The notes under the pieces were generated by a model that saw only the letters and a program-made list of their open reading frames with translations, made no database searches and was not told where the DNA came from. 64,000 nt of DNA from G965202665 sp965243835. Lineage in GTDB: Bacteria; Actinomycetota; Acidimicrobiia; Spongiisociales; Spongiisociaceae. A program made the position numbers and the translations under genes. The DNA is taken from contig OZ251578.1 of the NCBI GenBank assembly GCA_965243835.1, positions 372,001 through 436,000 of the forward strand. Direction: 5' to 3'. Below, one piece after another: positions 49,556 through 58,200 of this stretch. How positions within the stretch are numbered: the first letter of the stretch is position 1; each line of letters begins with the position of its first letter.

Positions 49556-49879
49556 TCAGGTTCGGGTTTCGTACCTTTCGGGGTCGGCCTCGAGGGCGAT
49601 GGGGTGGATGATGGTGGGAGCGAGGATGGGTAGGTCGTTGCCATCTTCGCTTTTAATGATGAACGAGGTGGGCAGGTGGGGGTCGAATCTTACGACTTGG
49701 CATTCGTCGAGGTCGTAGGCGTAGCCGTCGGGCATCTGGTCGGTGATGAGTCTGTCGGCCGCTTCTCGGAGAGGGTCAAGCACATCGTCGTAGAGGCCGT
49801 CGTCTATGTCCTGCGACATTTGCGTCATGCGCCGGATGCGTTCCTGCCAGTATTGCTCTTCGGCGCTCTGCCTGTCCAT
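49556..49879 (-). CDS. Array copy 2 (L type)
   Basis: 107 residues from ATG 49879 (MDRQSAEEQYWQERIRRM). Blocks: helical N-terminus, IDDGLYDDVLDPLREAADRL, YAYDLDECQVVRFDPHLP, and a tail of short beta-like segments (FIIKSEDGNDLPILAP) ending ALEADPERYETRT. An intact single-domain member. An upstream in-frame ATG at 49921 would add 14 residues that lie in the spacer; the shorter start is preferred because spacer-derived residues vary among copies. Confidence 0.6.
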   Translation of the reverse strand: MDRQSAEEQYWQERIRRMTQMSQDIDDGLYDDVLDPLREAADRLITDQMPDGYAYDLDECQVVRFDPHLPTSFIIKSEDGNDLPILAPTIIHPIALEADPERYETRT

Positions 49880-49924
49880 CAGCGTCGCCTTGGGGCGGGT
49901 GTGCGGTTGGGCGGCTGGCACTGG

Positions 49925-50281
49925 TCAGGTTCGGGTTTCGTACCTCTCGGGGTCGGCCTCGAGGTCGGCGGGGTCGAGGACTGTGAGGGCGGGGACGGGT
50001 AGGTCGTTGCCCGCTTCGCCTTTGATGGTAAATGTGTCGGGGAGGTGGGGGTCGAATCTTACGACTCGGCATTCGTTGTAGTCGTAGGCGTAGCCGTCGG
50101 GCATCTGACTCGTGATGAGCGTAACGACCGCTTGCCGCTTGGGGTCAAGTACATCGTCGTACAATCCAGCAGATACATCCTGCGACATTTGCGTCATCCG
50201 CCGGATGCGTTCTTCCCAGTAGGCGGCGATCTCGGTCTCGCCTTGTAGCGTTTCGGTGCTCATAGCAATGTATGCTACCAT
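49925..50281 (-). CDS. Array copy 1 (Y type), adjacent to the toxin-like gene
   Basis: 118 residues from ATG 50281, preceded by AGGAAGGAAAA. ATG 50263 (MSTETLQGETEI) is a later alternative. Core EERIRRMTQMSQDVSAGLYD, then VVTLITSQMPDGYAYD and ALTVLDPADLEADPE. It begins 16 nt after the stop of the small gene upstream on the same strand, so the two look like a bicistronic module. It is the founder-position member of the array. No known domain recognised; an antitoxin or immunity role is inferred only from position, size and copy number. Confidence 0.6.
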   Translation of the reverse strand: MVAYIAMSTETLQGETEIAAYWEERIRRMTQMSQDVSAGLYDDVLDPKRQAVVTLITSQMPDGYAYDYNECRVVRFDPHLPDTFTIKGEAGNDLPVPALTVLDPADLEADPERYETRT

Positions 50282-50297
50282 AGGTTTTCCTTCCTGG

Positions 50298-50582
50298 CTA
50301 GCCCCGGGTCTTTTGTTGACGTGCCTTATCAATGTGAAACACGACCCTTTGCCCTCCTCTCCTGTATTCGTAGCCCACTTCAATATGGGATATACCGACG
50401 GAGAAGCCCTCGACCCACCATGCCAGCTCGCCGGGGGTGCGCTTGCTGGGTTCCGGTTCGGGTCCCCGATACGGTCTGTCGAAGGCGGCCTCGGCATCGG
50501 GCGGGCCGTATCCATGCTTGAGTGCCGACGGCAGGTACCAGATGCCGTTTTCCTCTATGATCCCAGGGGGTGAGTAGTCCAT
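50298..50582 (-). CDS. Small protein, BrnT/DUF4258-like toxin candidate
   Basis: 94 residues, ATG 50582 with GGAGG 7 nt upstream. The pattern LPSALKHGYGPPDAEAAF, then WVEGFSVGISHIEVGYEY and VVFHIDKARQQKTRG, resembles small RNase-fold toxins of the BrnT/DUF4258 kind, in which a KHG...A helix is followed by strands with LxxG.D and a basic, aromatic end (there IHAM.AR). The resemblance is at motif level only. It is the first gene of the minus-strand transcript and is followed by the array of small acidic proteins. It is divergent from the restriction operon. Confidence 0.45.
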   Translation of the reverse strand: MDYSPPGIIEENGIWYLPSALKHGYGPPDAEAAFDRPYRGPEPEPSKRTPGELAWWVEGFSVGISHIEVGYEYRRGGQRVVFHIDKARQQKTRG

Positions 50583-50638
50583 TCGGCGACCTCCGGTGTC
50601 CGTGCGAGTGACCTGTTCTACTAGTTAGTGGTGAGAAT

Positions 50639-50668
50639 TTGACACCTATATGAACGAGTGTGTATAAT
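50639..50668 (+). promoter_or_regulatory. Consensus promoter of the restriction operon
   Basis: TTGACA at 50639-50644, 18-nt spacer, TATAAT at 50663-50668. The next ATG is at 50675, so the transcript is predicted to be leaderless. This is the best sigma-70-type promoter in the window. Confidence 0.8.
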
Positions 50669-50674
50669 AGCAGT

Positions 50675-51286
50675 ATGGTGACGATCGTCAAGCGCCTGGC
50701 TGAACTGGCGGAGGTCTCGCAGGGGTTGGCCTTGTCGGGGCGGGGAGCGGGCGCGCAGGCGGGGGATTGGCGGTTGCGGATGGTGGAAAGCAAGGACGTG
50801 TCCGATGATCGGCTCCGCCGGGACGGCCTGCGGGAGGTGGGGGTGGTGCAGAACATCCGCACCGAGCGGCATCTGCTTCGTCCGTTCGACGTGTTGGTTA
50901 CGGCCCGGGCGGGGGAGCCGCAGGCGGCCCTGGCGCCCCCCCGGATTTCCCGCACGGTGGCGGGGATCACGCTGTTGGTGGCGCGCCCCCGCAACCCCGA
51001 GTCGGGGATGGGGCAGTTCCTGTGGTTCTACCTGACCTCCTCCGACGGGCGGGCGCAACTGGCCCGCAAGGCCCGTCCCGGCCTCACCTTTACTTCCCTG
51101 TCGGCCCGCGACTTGGGGGAGATGCCGATTCCCGTCCCGCCTTCCCGTATCCTGGACCGGTTGGCCCGCCTGGTCGGGTCATCGGAGCGGGCCTACGCGG
51201 CGGCGGTGGACGCGGCCCGGTTGCGGCGGGCGACGTTGCGGGACGCCCTTATTAGAGAAATGTGTCACACGCCTGTGCCAAACTAG
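50675..51286 (+). CDS. Type I restriction specificity half-subunit
   Basis: 203 residues: one target-recognition domain followed by one helical conserved region (RILDRLARLVGSSERAYAA, then LRRATLRDALIRE). Full HsdS proteins have two of each, so this is a half-subunit. LRPFDVLVTARAG and GLTFTSLSARDLGEMPIPVP are the usual TRD landmarks. ATG 50675 lies six bases after TATAAT, giving a leaderless start; a GTG at 50660 is inside the -10 region and is unlikely. Two half-subunits could pair to recognise a palindromic site, or it could pair with a truncated form of the downstream HsdS. GC content matches the host, unlike the second hsdS. Confidence 0.75.
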   Translation: MVTIVKRLAELAEVSQGLALSGRGAGAQAGDWRLRMVESKDVSDDRLRRDGLREVGVVQNIRTERHLLRPFDVLVTARAGEPQAALAPPRISRTVAGITLLVARPRNPESGMGQFLWFYLTSSDGRAQLARKARPGLTFTSLSARDLGEMPIPVPPSRILDRLARLVGSSERAYAAAVDAARLRRATLRDALIREMCHTPVPN

Positions 51287-51303
51287 AGAGGTATGGTGAA
51301 ACA

Positions 51304-52830
51304 ATGCCCTTGACCCAACAGGAACTGGAGTCGAAGCTCTGGCAGGCGGCCGACATTCTGCGCGGCCAGATCGACGCCGCCGACTACAAGAACTTCATTT
51401 TCTCCATCCTGTTCCTCAAACGCCTGTCCGACCGCTTCGCCGAGGAGGTGGAGGCGGCGGTGAAGGACGGCGTGCCCCGGGAGACGGCCCTGACCGACCG
51501 GGACGAACACGAGTTCTTCGTCCCCGAGGAGGCACGCTGGCCGGCCCTGACCGGCGCGTCGATGAACTTGGGGGAGGTGTTGAACATCGCCGGGGAGATG
51601 ATCGAATACGACAACCCCCGCCTGGACGGAATTCTGACCGGCGTGAACTGGAACGATGAGTCCAAACTGGGCTCCCCCGCCAGCCGGGAAAAAATCATCC
51701 GCGCCCTGCTCAACCATTTCAGCGACCTGGACCTGAGCAACCGCAACCTGGCCGTGGACGATATGGGCGGCACCAGCAACGTTTTGGGGAACGCCTACGA
51801 ATACCTTATCAACCAGTTCGCCGACGATGCGGGCAAGAAGGGCGGCGAGTTTTATACGCCGCGCGGGGTGGTCAACCTGATTATTAATCTGTTGCGGCCC
51901 GAAGAGCGTATGCACATCTGCGATCCCGCCGCCGGTTCGGCCGGAATGCTGATTTACACCGCCCAGTATGTGGAAGGGCAGGGGGGCGATCCGCGCAACC
52001 TGGTGTTGCATGGCCAGGAGCGCAACTTGGGCACGTTGGCTTTGGGCAGGTTGAACCTGTTGTTGCACAATCTACGGTCGGCCCGGTTTGAGCCGGGGGA
52101 CGTTATCGCGGACCCGCAACTGTTGGACGACAAGGGGTGGTTGCTAACCTACGACAGGGTGATAGCCAACCCGCCGTTCAGCCTGAAAAACTGGGGTCAC
52201 GATTTCGCCCCCGAGGACCCGCACTTCCGGTTTGACCGCTACGGTGCCATCCCGCCCAAGACCAAAGGGGACTTTGCGTTCCTGTTGCACATGTTGGCGG
52301 TGACGAAGGAGACCGGGATGGTGGGGGTGGTGATGCCGCATGGAGTGCTGTTCAGGGGAGGGGCGGAGGGCAAGATAAGGAGGGGACTGGTGGAGGCGGA
52401 TTTGCTGGAGGCGGTGATCGGACTGACCCCTAACCTGTTTTTCGGAACGGGCATTCCGGTGTCCATCTGCGTGTTCAACAAGCGCAAGCCCCCGGAGCGC
52501 AAGGGCAAGGTGCTGTTCATCGACGCCGACCAGGAGGGCTACTTCCGGCAGGGCAAGGCGCGGAACTTTTTGGACGAGGAGCACATCGCCAAAATCGCCG
52601 AGGCGTATCACAACTACGAGGAGATGGAACGCCTCGCCCACATCGCCGACACCGAGGAGCTGGAGGACAACGACTACAATCTAAACATCAGCCGCTACGT
52701 AGACAAAACCGAACCGGTAGAAATAATAAGCGTAGAAGAAGCCCTAGCCCAGTTGAGGGAAGCCGAACAACGCCGAGACGAAGCAGTAACCAAAATGAAC
52801 CAGCACTTAAAAGAATTAAACTATGTCTAA
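51304..52830 (+). CDS. hsdM: Type I restriction-modification DNA methyltransferase subunit
   Basis: N6-adenine methyltransferase that, with HsdS, methylates the recognition site and protects host DNA. 508 residues, standard. SAM-binding motif I reads DPAAGSAGML from residue 207 and catalytic motif IV is NPPF from residue 289. An N-terminal helical domain (ELESKLWQAADILRG, LFLKRLSDRF) precedes the catalytic core. ATG 51304 is preferred over an in-frame upstream ATG at 51262 because PLTQQELESKLW is the family start. The last ~150 bases become AT-rich, marking the left edge of a foreign-looking segment. It overlaps hsdS by 8 nt. Confidence 0.95.
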   Translation: MPLTQQELESKLWQAADILRGQIDAADYKNFIFSILFLKRLSDRFAEEVEAAVKDGVPRETALTDRDEHEFFVPEEARWPALTGASMNLGEVLNIAGEMIEYDNPRLDGILTGVNWNDESKLGSPASREKIIRALLNHFSDLDLSNRNLAVDDMGGTSNVLGNAYEYLINQFADDAGKKGGEFYTPRGVVNLIINLLRPEERMHICDPAAGSAGMLIYTAQYVEGQGGDPRNLVLHGQERNLGTLALGRLNLLLHNLRSARFEPGDVIADPQLLDDKGWLLTYDRVIANPPFSLKNWGHDFAPEDPHFRFDRYGAIPPKTKGDFAFLLHMLAVTKETGMVGVVMPHGVLFRGGAEGKIRRGLVEADLLEAVIGLTPNLFFGTGIPVSICVFNKRKPPERKGKVLFIDADQEGYFRQGKARNFLDEEHIAKIAEAYHNYEEMERLAHIADTEELEDNDYNLNISRYVDKTEPVEIISVEEALAQLREAEQRRDEAVTKMNQHLKELNYV

Positions 52831-54022
52831 TCGTACTGTAACCCGATTAGGTCACATCCCGGATAACTGGGGGATAATTAGGTTACGGGATGGCGCGGAA
52901 ATAGGGTCCGGCAAATCGCCCGTATATAAAGAGAGCGGCACAGGACAATATGACGTCGTTGGTTCAAATGGCAAGATTGGTGCGACCGATAGAGTCAATT
53001 TTGAATCCGGTATAGCGGTGGGGCGGGTTGGGGCTAGCGGGGCAGTTCATCAAATCAAAAAACCAGTTTGGTTGTCTGATAATGTACTATTTGTGAAGCC
53101 CCATCCTAGTATTTGGAACGAATCCTTTTTGTATCATACATTAGTAAAGGCAAGATTACCAGCCTTAGCATCCCAAACTGCCCAGCCGCTCCTCACGCAG
53201 ACGGAACTAGGTGCCATTGTTTTACCCGTTCCTCCCTTGAATGAACAGATAAAGATTGCGGATACCATGAATAGTGTAGATGAGAAGATAGAACAAACAG
53301 AGAATGCAATAACTAAAACAGCGCAACTACGCGATGCCCTACTACACATACTACTAAACCCCGAAAGTAACACACACACACACACACACACACCTTGTTG
53401 GAAGGAGCTTAAGTTGAGTGATATAGCCGAGATTGGTTTCAGTAGTGTTGACAAGAAGACTATAGGTGGTGAAATACCAGTGTTGCTTTGCAACTATCAT
53501 GACGTGGTTGGTAACTATCGTATTCGGTCTATAATAAATTTTATGTCAGCAACTGCTACTGTAAAGGAAATAGACAAATGGAGTTTAAGGCAAGGTGATG
53601 TGATCTTCACTAAGGACGCCGAAATAGGAAAGGTGTCTTTGATAGAAGAAAATATACCTAATCTGATATGTGGCTATCATTTAGGACGCGCTCGGCCAAA
53701 GTTAAATTTCGTTACAGGACCATTTTTAGCAGAGTTGTTAAAATCCCCAACTACGCAAAGGCAATTTTTGCGCCTTCAAACAGGTCTCACTATCTCTGGT
53801 ATAAGACTAGATGACACAAAGTCGTTACGAGTTTGTTTACCACCGCTTAATAAACAGAAAAGAATAGCGAATATTTTAGGTAGCGTGGATAATGCGATAG
53901 AACAAACGGAAAACACAATAGTAAAGACAAAGCTATTACGCGACGCACTGCTACACGAACTACTAACCCAAGGTCTTTCCGGCCATCAAACTAGGATGAG
54001 CGAATATCATGGAACCGTTTAG
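52823..54022 (+). CDS. hsdS: Type I restriction specificity subunit with repeat tract
   Basis: 399 residues with two recognition domains. TRD1 spans residues 1-145 and is followed by conserved helix 1 (IADTMNSVDEKIEQTENAIT, then LRDALLHILL). TRD2 spans residues 190-340 and is followed by helix 2 (IANILGSVDNAIEQTENTIV, LRDALLHELL). Between them, residues 183-190 (THTHTHT) are encoded by twelve AC dinucleotides. Gain or loss of one AC puts a stop codon within about 12 codons, giving a protein of ~195 residues with only TRD1, about the size of the upstream half-subunit. It overlaps hsdM at its start and apeA at its end. The sequence is much AT-richer than hsdM and hsdR. Confidence 0.9.
   Translation: MSNRTVTRLGHIPDNWGIIRLRDGAEIGSGKSPVYKESGTGQYDVVGSNGKIGATDRVNFESGIAVGRVGASGAVHQIKKPVWLSDNVLFVKPHPSIWNESFLYHTLVKARLPALASQTAQPLLTQTELGAIVLPVPPLNEQIKIADTMNSVDEKIEQTENAITKTAQLRDALLHILLNPESNTHTHTHTPCWKELKLSDIAEIGFSSVDKKTIGGEIPVLLCNYHDVVGNYRIRSIINFMSATATVKEIDKWSLRQGDVIFTKDAEIGKVSLIEENIPNLICGYHLGRARPKLNFVTGPFLAELLKSPTTQRQFLRLQTGLTISGIRLDDTKSLRVCLPPLNKQKRIANILGSVDNAIEQTENTIVKTKLLRDALLHELLTQGLSGHQTRMSEYHGTV
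53370..53393 (+). repeat. (AC)12 simple sequence repeat in hsdS
   Basis: Twenty-four bases of perfect AC repeat, in frame, at the junction between the first and second halves of hsdS. Both wrong frames reach a stop immediately after it (TTAAGTTGA in one, GCTTAA in the other). Confidence 0.95.
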
Positions 54023-55295
54023 CTGTGAAGGAGTTTTTTGGTTGGCGAATACGCCTGATCATTATATACCAGGTAGACTGGAGTATAAAGGTCATGGGAG
54101 TGTAGACTTAACCTTATTTGGGTTATTCGATAATAGAGTGTCATTATCTGAGCCTACTGATGCTCCACTCTTGATAAATGGTTTGGCTAAAGGGAGAAAA
54201 TGGTCTCTTTATCAACCTATTTTCTCTAAGAGAAATATCAGTTTTCCTGGAATAGATCAGGAGACGTATAAATCAGCTTTAACAGTTGCTGGAACAGAGT
54301 TTTTCGTAGACTCTGATTTCAATCAACTTTGTGGAGTTGATTTACAAATGGACCATTTACATGCATGGATTCGTCGCTCAGGATTTCATTTTGAACTCAA
54401 AACAAGGGAAGGAAATAGTAAGCAAATTCGAGTCGAAGATATTGTTCATTTCCTTGTAAAGTATAAACCCTTACCAGATATTTATTCTAGTATATCCAAC
54501 GGTACCATAAAAATTAAATTTCCTTTTACAACTGATAATAAAGGAGAGCCACATATATTATCAGAGTGTTTGATGAGGCAAGACTGTTCGCTCGGATTTG
54601 AGTGGAATTCAATAGTTGATATTAATGAAATAATAAATTATTCTAGATACTTTCGTAATTTATTGACAATTTGTATAGGCTTTCCACCCAAAATATCAAA
54701 AATTAAAATATGGAAACCTAATTCGTATACATCATTCGATCTATATACGTCCAAGCTAAGTAATATAATTTATAATAATGCCCACATTTATTCCTTGCAA
54801 CCAGGGTTAAATTTGGATAGTTTTGGCAGTTTAAAAATATTATCAAATTGGCTTAAGGTTTCCCAAAAATATGATATAGCTATAAATGCTTCGCTCAGCC
54901 ACAAATTTATCCCGGATTTATATGAAGAAAACAAGTTTGTTAATATTATTATTGCTATCGAGGCCATTGCTAAAGCGCAAGGTAGTAAGGATAATATCGA
55001 GCACATATTAAAAAAGATAATTAAGGAAGTTTCTTCCATTTTCTCCAGTTTAGTTGGTGATACAGAAAAATGGGTGAATGAGTTTGTAATCATGCGTAAT
55101 GATATAATACACAGTCAAAGACTTGATACCTTAGATTACAACAATCTTAGCTTCTTGACTAAGACCAGTTATTTACTAATTATTATTTGGTTATTGCAAG
55201 AGTGTCAAGTTCTCGATAGAGTTGTAGACGATCTACAATATCTGGAAGACTTTAGAATTTTTTATAAAGGAATTAGTAATAAAAATGAGGGATAA
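54009..55295 (+). CDS. ApeA-like HEPN anti-phage protein
   Basis: 428 residues. The N-terminus (CEGVFWLANTPDHYIPGRL, then GHGSVDLTLFG) matches the ApeA N-terminal domain style. The C-terminus is helical and holds the HEPN nuclease motif RNDIIH (Arg363 to His368, Rx4H). ApeA proteins act in abortive infection, probably by cutting RNA when a phage is sensed. The gene is strikingly AT-rich and uses codons unlike its GC-rich surroundings, so it was probably acquired by transfer. It overlaps hsdS by 14 nt and hsdR by 11 nt, embedding it in the restriction operon. Assignment rests on motif pattern. Confidence 0.75.
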   Translation: MEPFSCEGVFWLANTPDHYIPGRLEYKGHGSVDLTLFGLFDNRVSLSEPTDAPLLINGLAKGRKWSLYQPIFSKRNISFPGIDQETYKSALTVAGTEFFVDSDFNQLCGVDLQMDHLHAWIRRSGFHFELKTREGNSKQIRVEDIVHFLVKYKPLPDIYSSISNGTIKIKFPFTTDNKGEPHILSECLMRQDCSLGFEWNSIVDINEIINYSRYFRNLLTICIGFPPKISKIKIWKPNSYTSFDLYTSKLSNIIYNNAHIYSLQPGLNLDSFGSLKILSNWLKVSQKYDIAINASLSHKFIPDLYEENKFVNIIIAIEAIAKAQGSKDNIEHILKKIIKEVSSIFSSLVGDTEKWVNEFVIMRNDIIHSQRLDTLDYNNLSFLTKTSYLLIIIWLLQECQVLDRVVDDLQYLEDFRIFYKGISNKNEG

Positions 55296-58200
55296 AGGGA
55301 TTAATGAGTTACGATATGTTGAGATACCTGCTCGGGAGATGTTGGAGCAGTTGGGGTGGTCTTACTTACCTGCCTCCGAACTTAGGGATGAGAGGGGGGA
55401 TGAGAGGGAGGTTTTGTTGCGGGGGCGGTTGCGGGCCGCGCTTCTCCGGCTTAACGAGTGGTTGTCCGCGGAGCAGGCGGAGCGGGTTATTTTTAACCTG
55501 GAACATCTGGAAGAGGTGGGGATGGGGCGTAACCAGAAGGTGCACGAATACCTTATTTTCGGGATGCCCCTGGACGTTGACGGGGCCGGGGGGCGGCGCA
55601 CCCGGATTGTCCGGTTCTTCGACTTCGACCATCCGGAGGGGGGGCGGAACGAGTTCGTGGTTACCACCCAGTTTCGGGTCAGTCGGGGGCGGGGGGAAAC
55701 CGTTATTCCCGACATTGTTCTGTTTGTCAACGGCATCCCTTTGGTGGTGATGGAGGCCAAAAGTCCCGATTTGGGGATGTGGCGCCCCGAAGCCATTAAG
55801 CAACTGCACCGTTATCAGGAACTCGGCGCCCAGTGGCGGGGGAGGGGCGCGCCCGACCTGTTTCACTACAACCTGTTGTGCGTGGCCCATTGCGGGATGG
55901 CCGCCGTCTACGCCGGGCTGTACGCCCCCGAAAACTTGTTTTTTGAGTGGAAAAGCATCCATCCTTATACCGACGAAGAGGTGAAACGCCGGTTCGGGGT
56001 GGAAGCGCAGGGGCAGGCCCGGCTTATCATCGGCCTGCTGTCCCCCGCCGTCCTGTTGGATATCTTGCGCGACTACGTGGTCTTTGAAACCCGGGGCGGG
56101 AAAATGGTTAAAAAACTGCCCCGCTACCAGCAGTATCGGGCGGTGCGGGAAACCCTGGGGCGCATCCTGCGGGGCGAAACCGCCGAGGAGCGGGGCGGGG
56201 TCATTTGGCACACCCAGGGTTCGGGCAAGTCGCTGACCATGCTGTGGCTGGCCGTCAAACTGCGCCGTCAAACCCGTCTGGGCGCCTTGGACAACCCCAC
56301 CATCCTGGTGGTTACCGACCGCACCCAGCTGGACCGGCAGATCGCCGCCACTTTTGCGGCTTGCGACTTCCCCTCCCCGGAACAGGCCAAAACTTCCCGC
56401 CACCTGCGCCGGTTGCTGACCACCGGGGTGGGGCGCACCGTGATGACCACCGTCCAGAAATTCGAAGAAGCCATGGAAGACGACCAAGGGGCGCTCGACC
56501 CGGGGGCGAACGTGATCGTGATGGTGGACGAAGCCCACCGCACCCAATTCGGAATCCTGTCCGCCCGCATGTCGCAGGCCCTCCCCAACGCGGCGCTCAT
56601 CGGGTTTACCGGCACCCCCATCGACAAAGGGTTCGAGCGCAGCACCATGCGCCGCTTCGGGCCTCTCATCGACTCCTACACCATCCCCCAGTCGGTGGAG
56701 GACAATGCCACCGTCCCCATCCGCTACGAGTTGCGCAAACCGGAACTGGCCGTGGCCGATGGAAAAACCTTGGACAAACTGTTCGAGGCCGTATTCGGCC
56801 GGTATTCCCCCGACGATCAGGAACGGATCCGCCGCTGTTACGCCAACCGGGAAACCCTGGCCGGGGCCGACCCCCGTATCCGGATGATCGCCCTGGACAT
56901 CGCCGAACATTTCAAAACCAAAATCAGGCCCAACGGGTTCAAGGCGCAGGTGGTCGCCCCCCGTCGGGAAACCGCCCTCAAATACGCCCGTTACCTGCGG
57001 GACTTCGGCATCACCGAAACCTATCCCATCATCACCGTCGCCGCCGACGACGGGGCGGAATACGATGAGGTGCGGTCGCTTCCCCAAGAGAAAATCATCA
57101 ACGACTTCGTCCACGAACCGATCCGGTTCGATGAAGACGAGGGTCCGGCGGTCCCGGAAATCCTGGTGGTGGTGGACCGGTTGCTCACCGGATTCGACGC
57201 TCCGGTGGAGCAGGTCCTGTATCTGGACAAGCACCTGCAGGAGCACAGCCTGTTGCAGGCCATCGCCCGGGTCAACCGCACCCACACCCATCAGGTCCGG
57301 GGGCAAACCGTCTCCAAAAACTACGGGTTGGTGGTGGACTATTACGGGGTGGCGCAGGACTTGGAGAAAGCCCTGGCCGGGTTCAAACCGGAGGATGTGC
57401 GGGAGGCGATGACCCCCCTGGAAACCGGGCGGGCGGCGGAGTTTATCGGGGAGGCGGCCGCCAAAGCCGAATCCCATTTCCGGGGGTGGGACCTGGACGA
57501 CCGGTGGGCGTGCGCGGCGGTGTTCGCCCCCGGCCCGGACACGGAAGGCGACTACCGGGAAGACCGCTATCAGCTGTTCAACCGGGACTTCCGGGAGTTC
57601 GCCCGCCTGATGGACCAGTACCTGCCCGACCCGGGGGCGCTGGCCTACTTAAAACGGTTGCGGCGGCTCACCGAAATCCGCCAGGTCGTGCGGGCCCAGT
57701 ATCATGGGGAAGACGCCCATCTGGACTGGACCGACATCGGAGCCAAAGCCAAACAGTTGATCGACGAGCAGGTGAGCGCCGAAGTGCGGGAGTTGATGAA
57801 ACCGCTTTCCATCCTGGACCGGGACTTCGCGCAGGTTCTGGACGGGGTGGACAACGAACGGGCCCGGGCGTCGGTGATGGAACATGCGGTGCGCCGGGTG
57901 ATCAACCGGCGGATGGACGACAACCCCGTGTTCTATCAAAAGTTGTCCGACCAGCTGCGGGAAATCATCGACCAGTTGCGGCTGGGAACCATCGACGACT
58001 TGGAAGCCTGCCGCCGGATGGGAGAGTTGGGGGAGCGGATGCGGGACGAGGAAGGGATCGCCGCCCGGCAGGGGCACACCCCCCGCTCCTTCGCCATCCG
58101 CGAGTTGCTGGCCGGGGAGATGGACGAACCCACCGCCGAAACGGCCGCCCGGGGGGAGCTGGAACCCTACCGGGAGGAGTTCGGGCGGGAAATGGACGCC

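Noticed and set aside
46167..50281. CRISPR array
   Set aside because: The repeats are about 370 bp, coding, and diverged in protein-like fashion. There are no short repeats with unique spacers and no cas genes.
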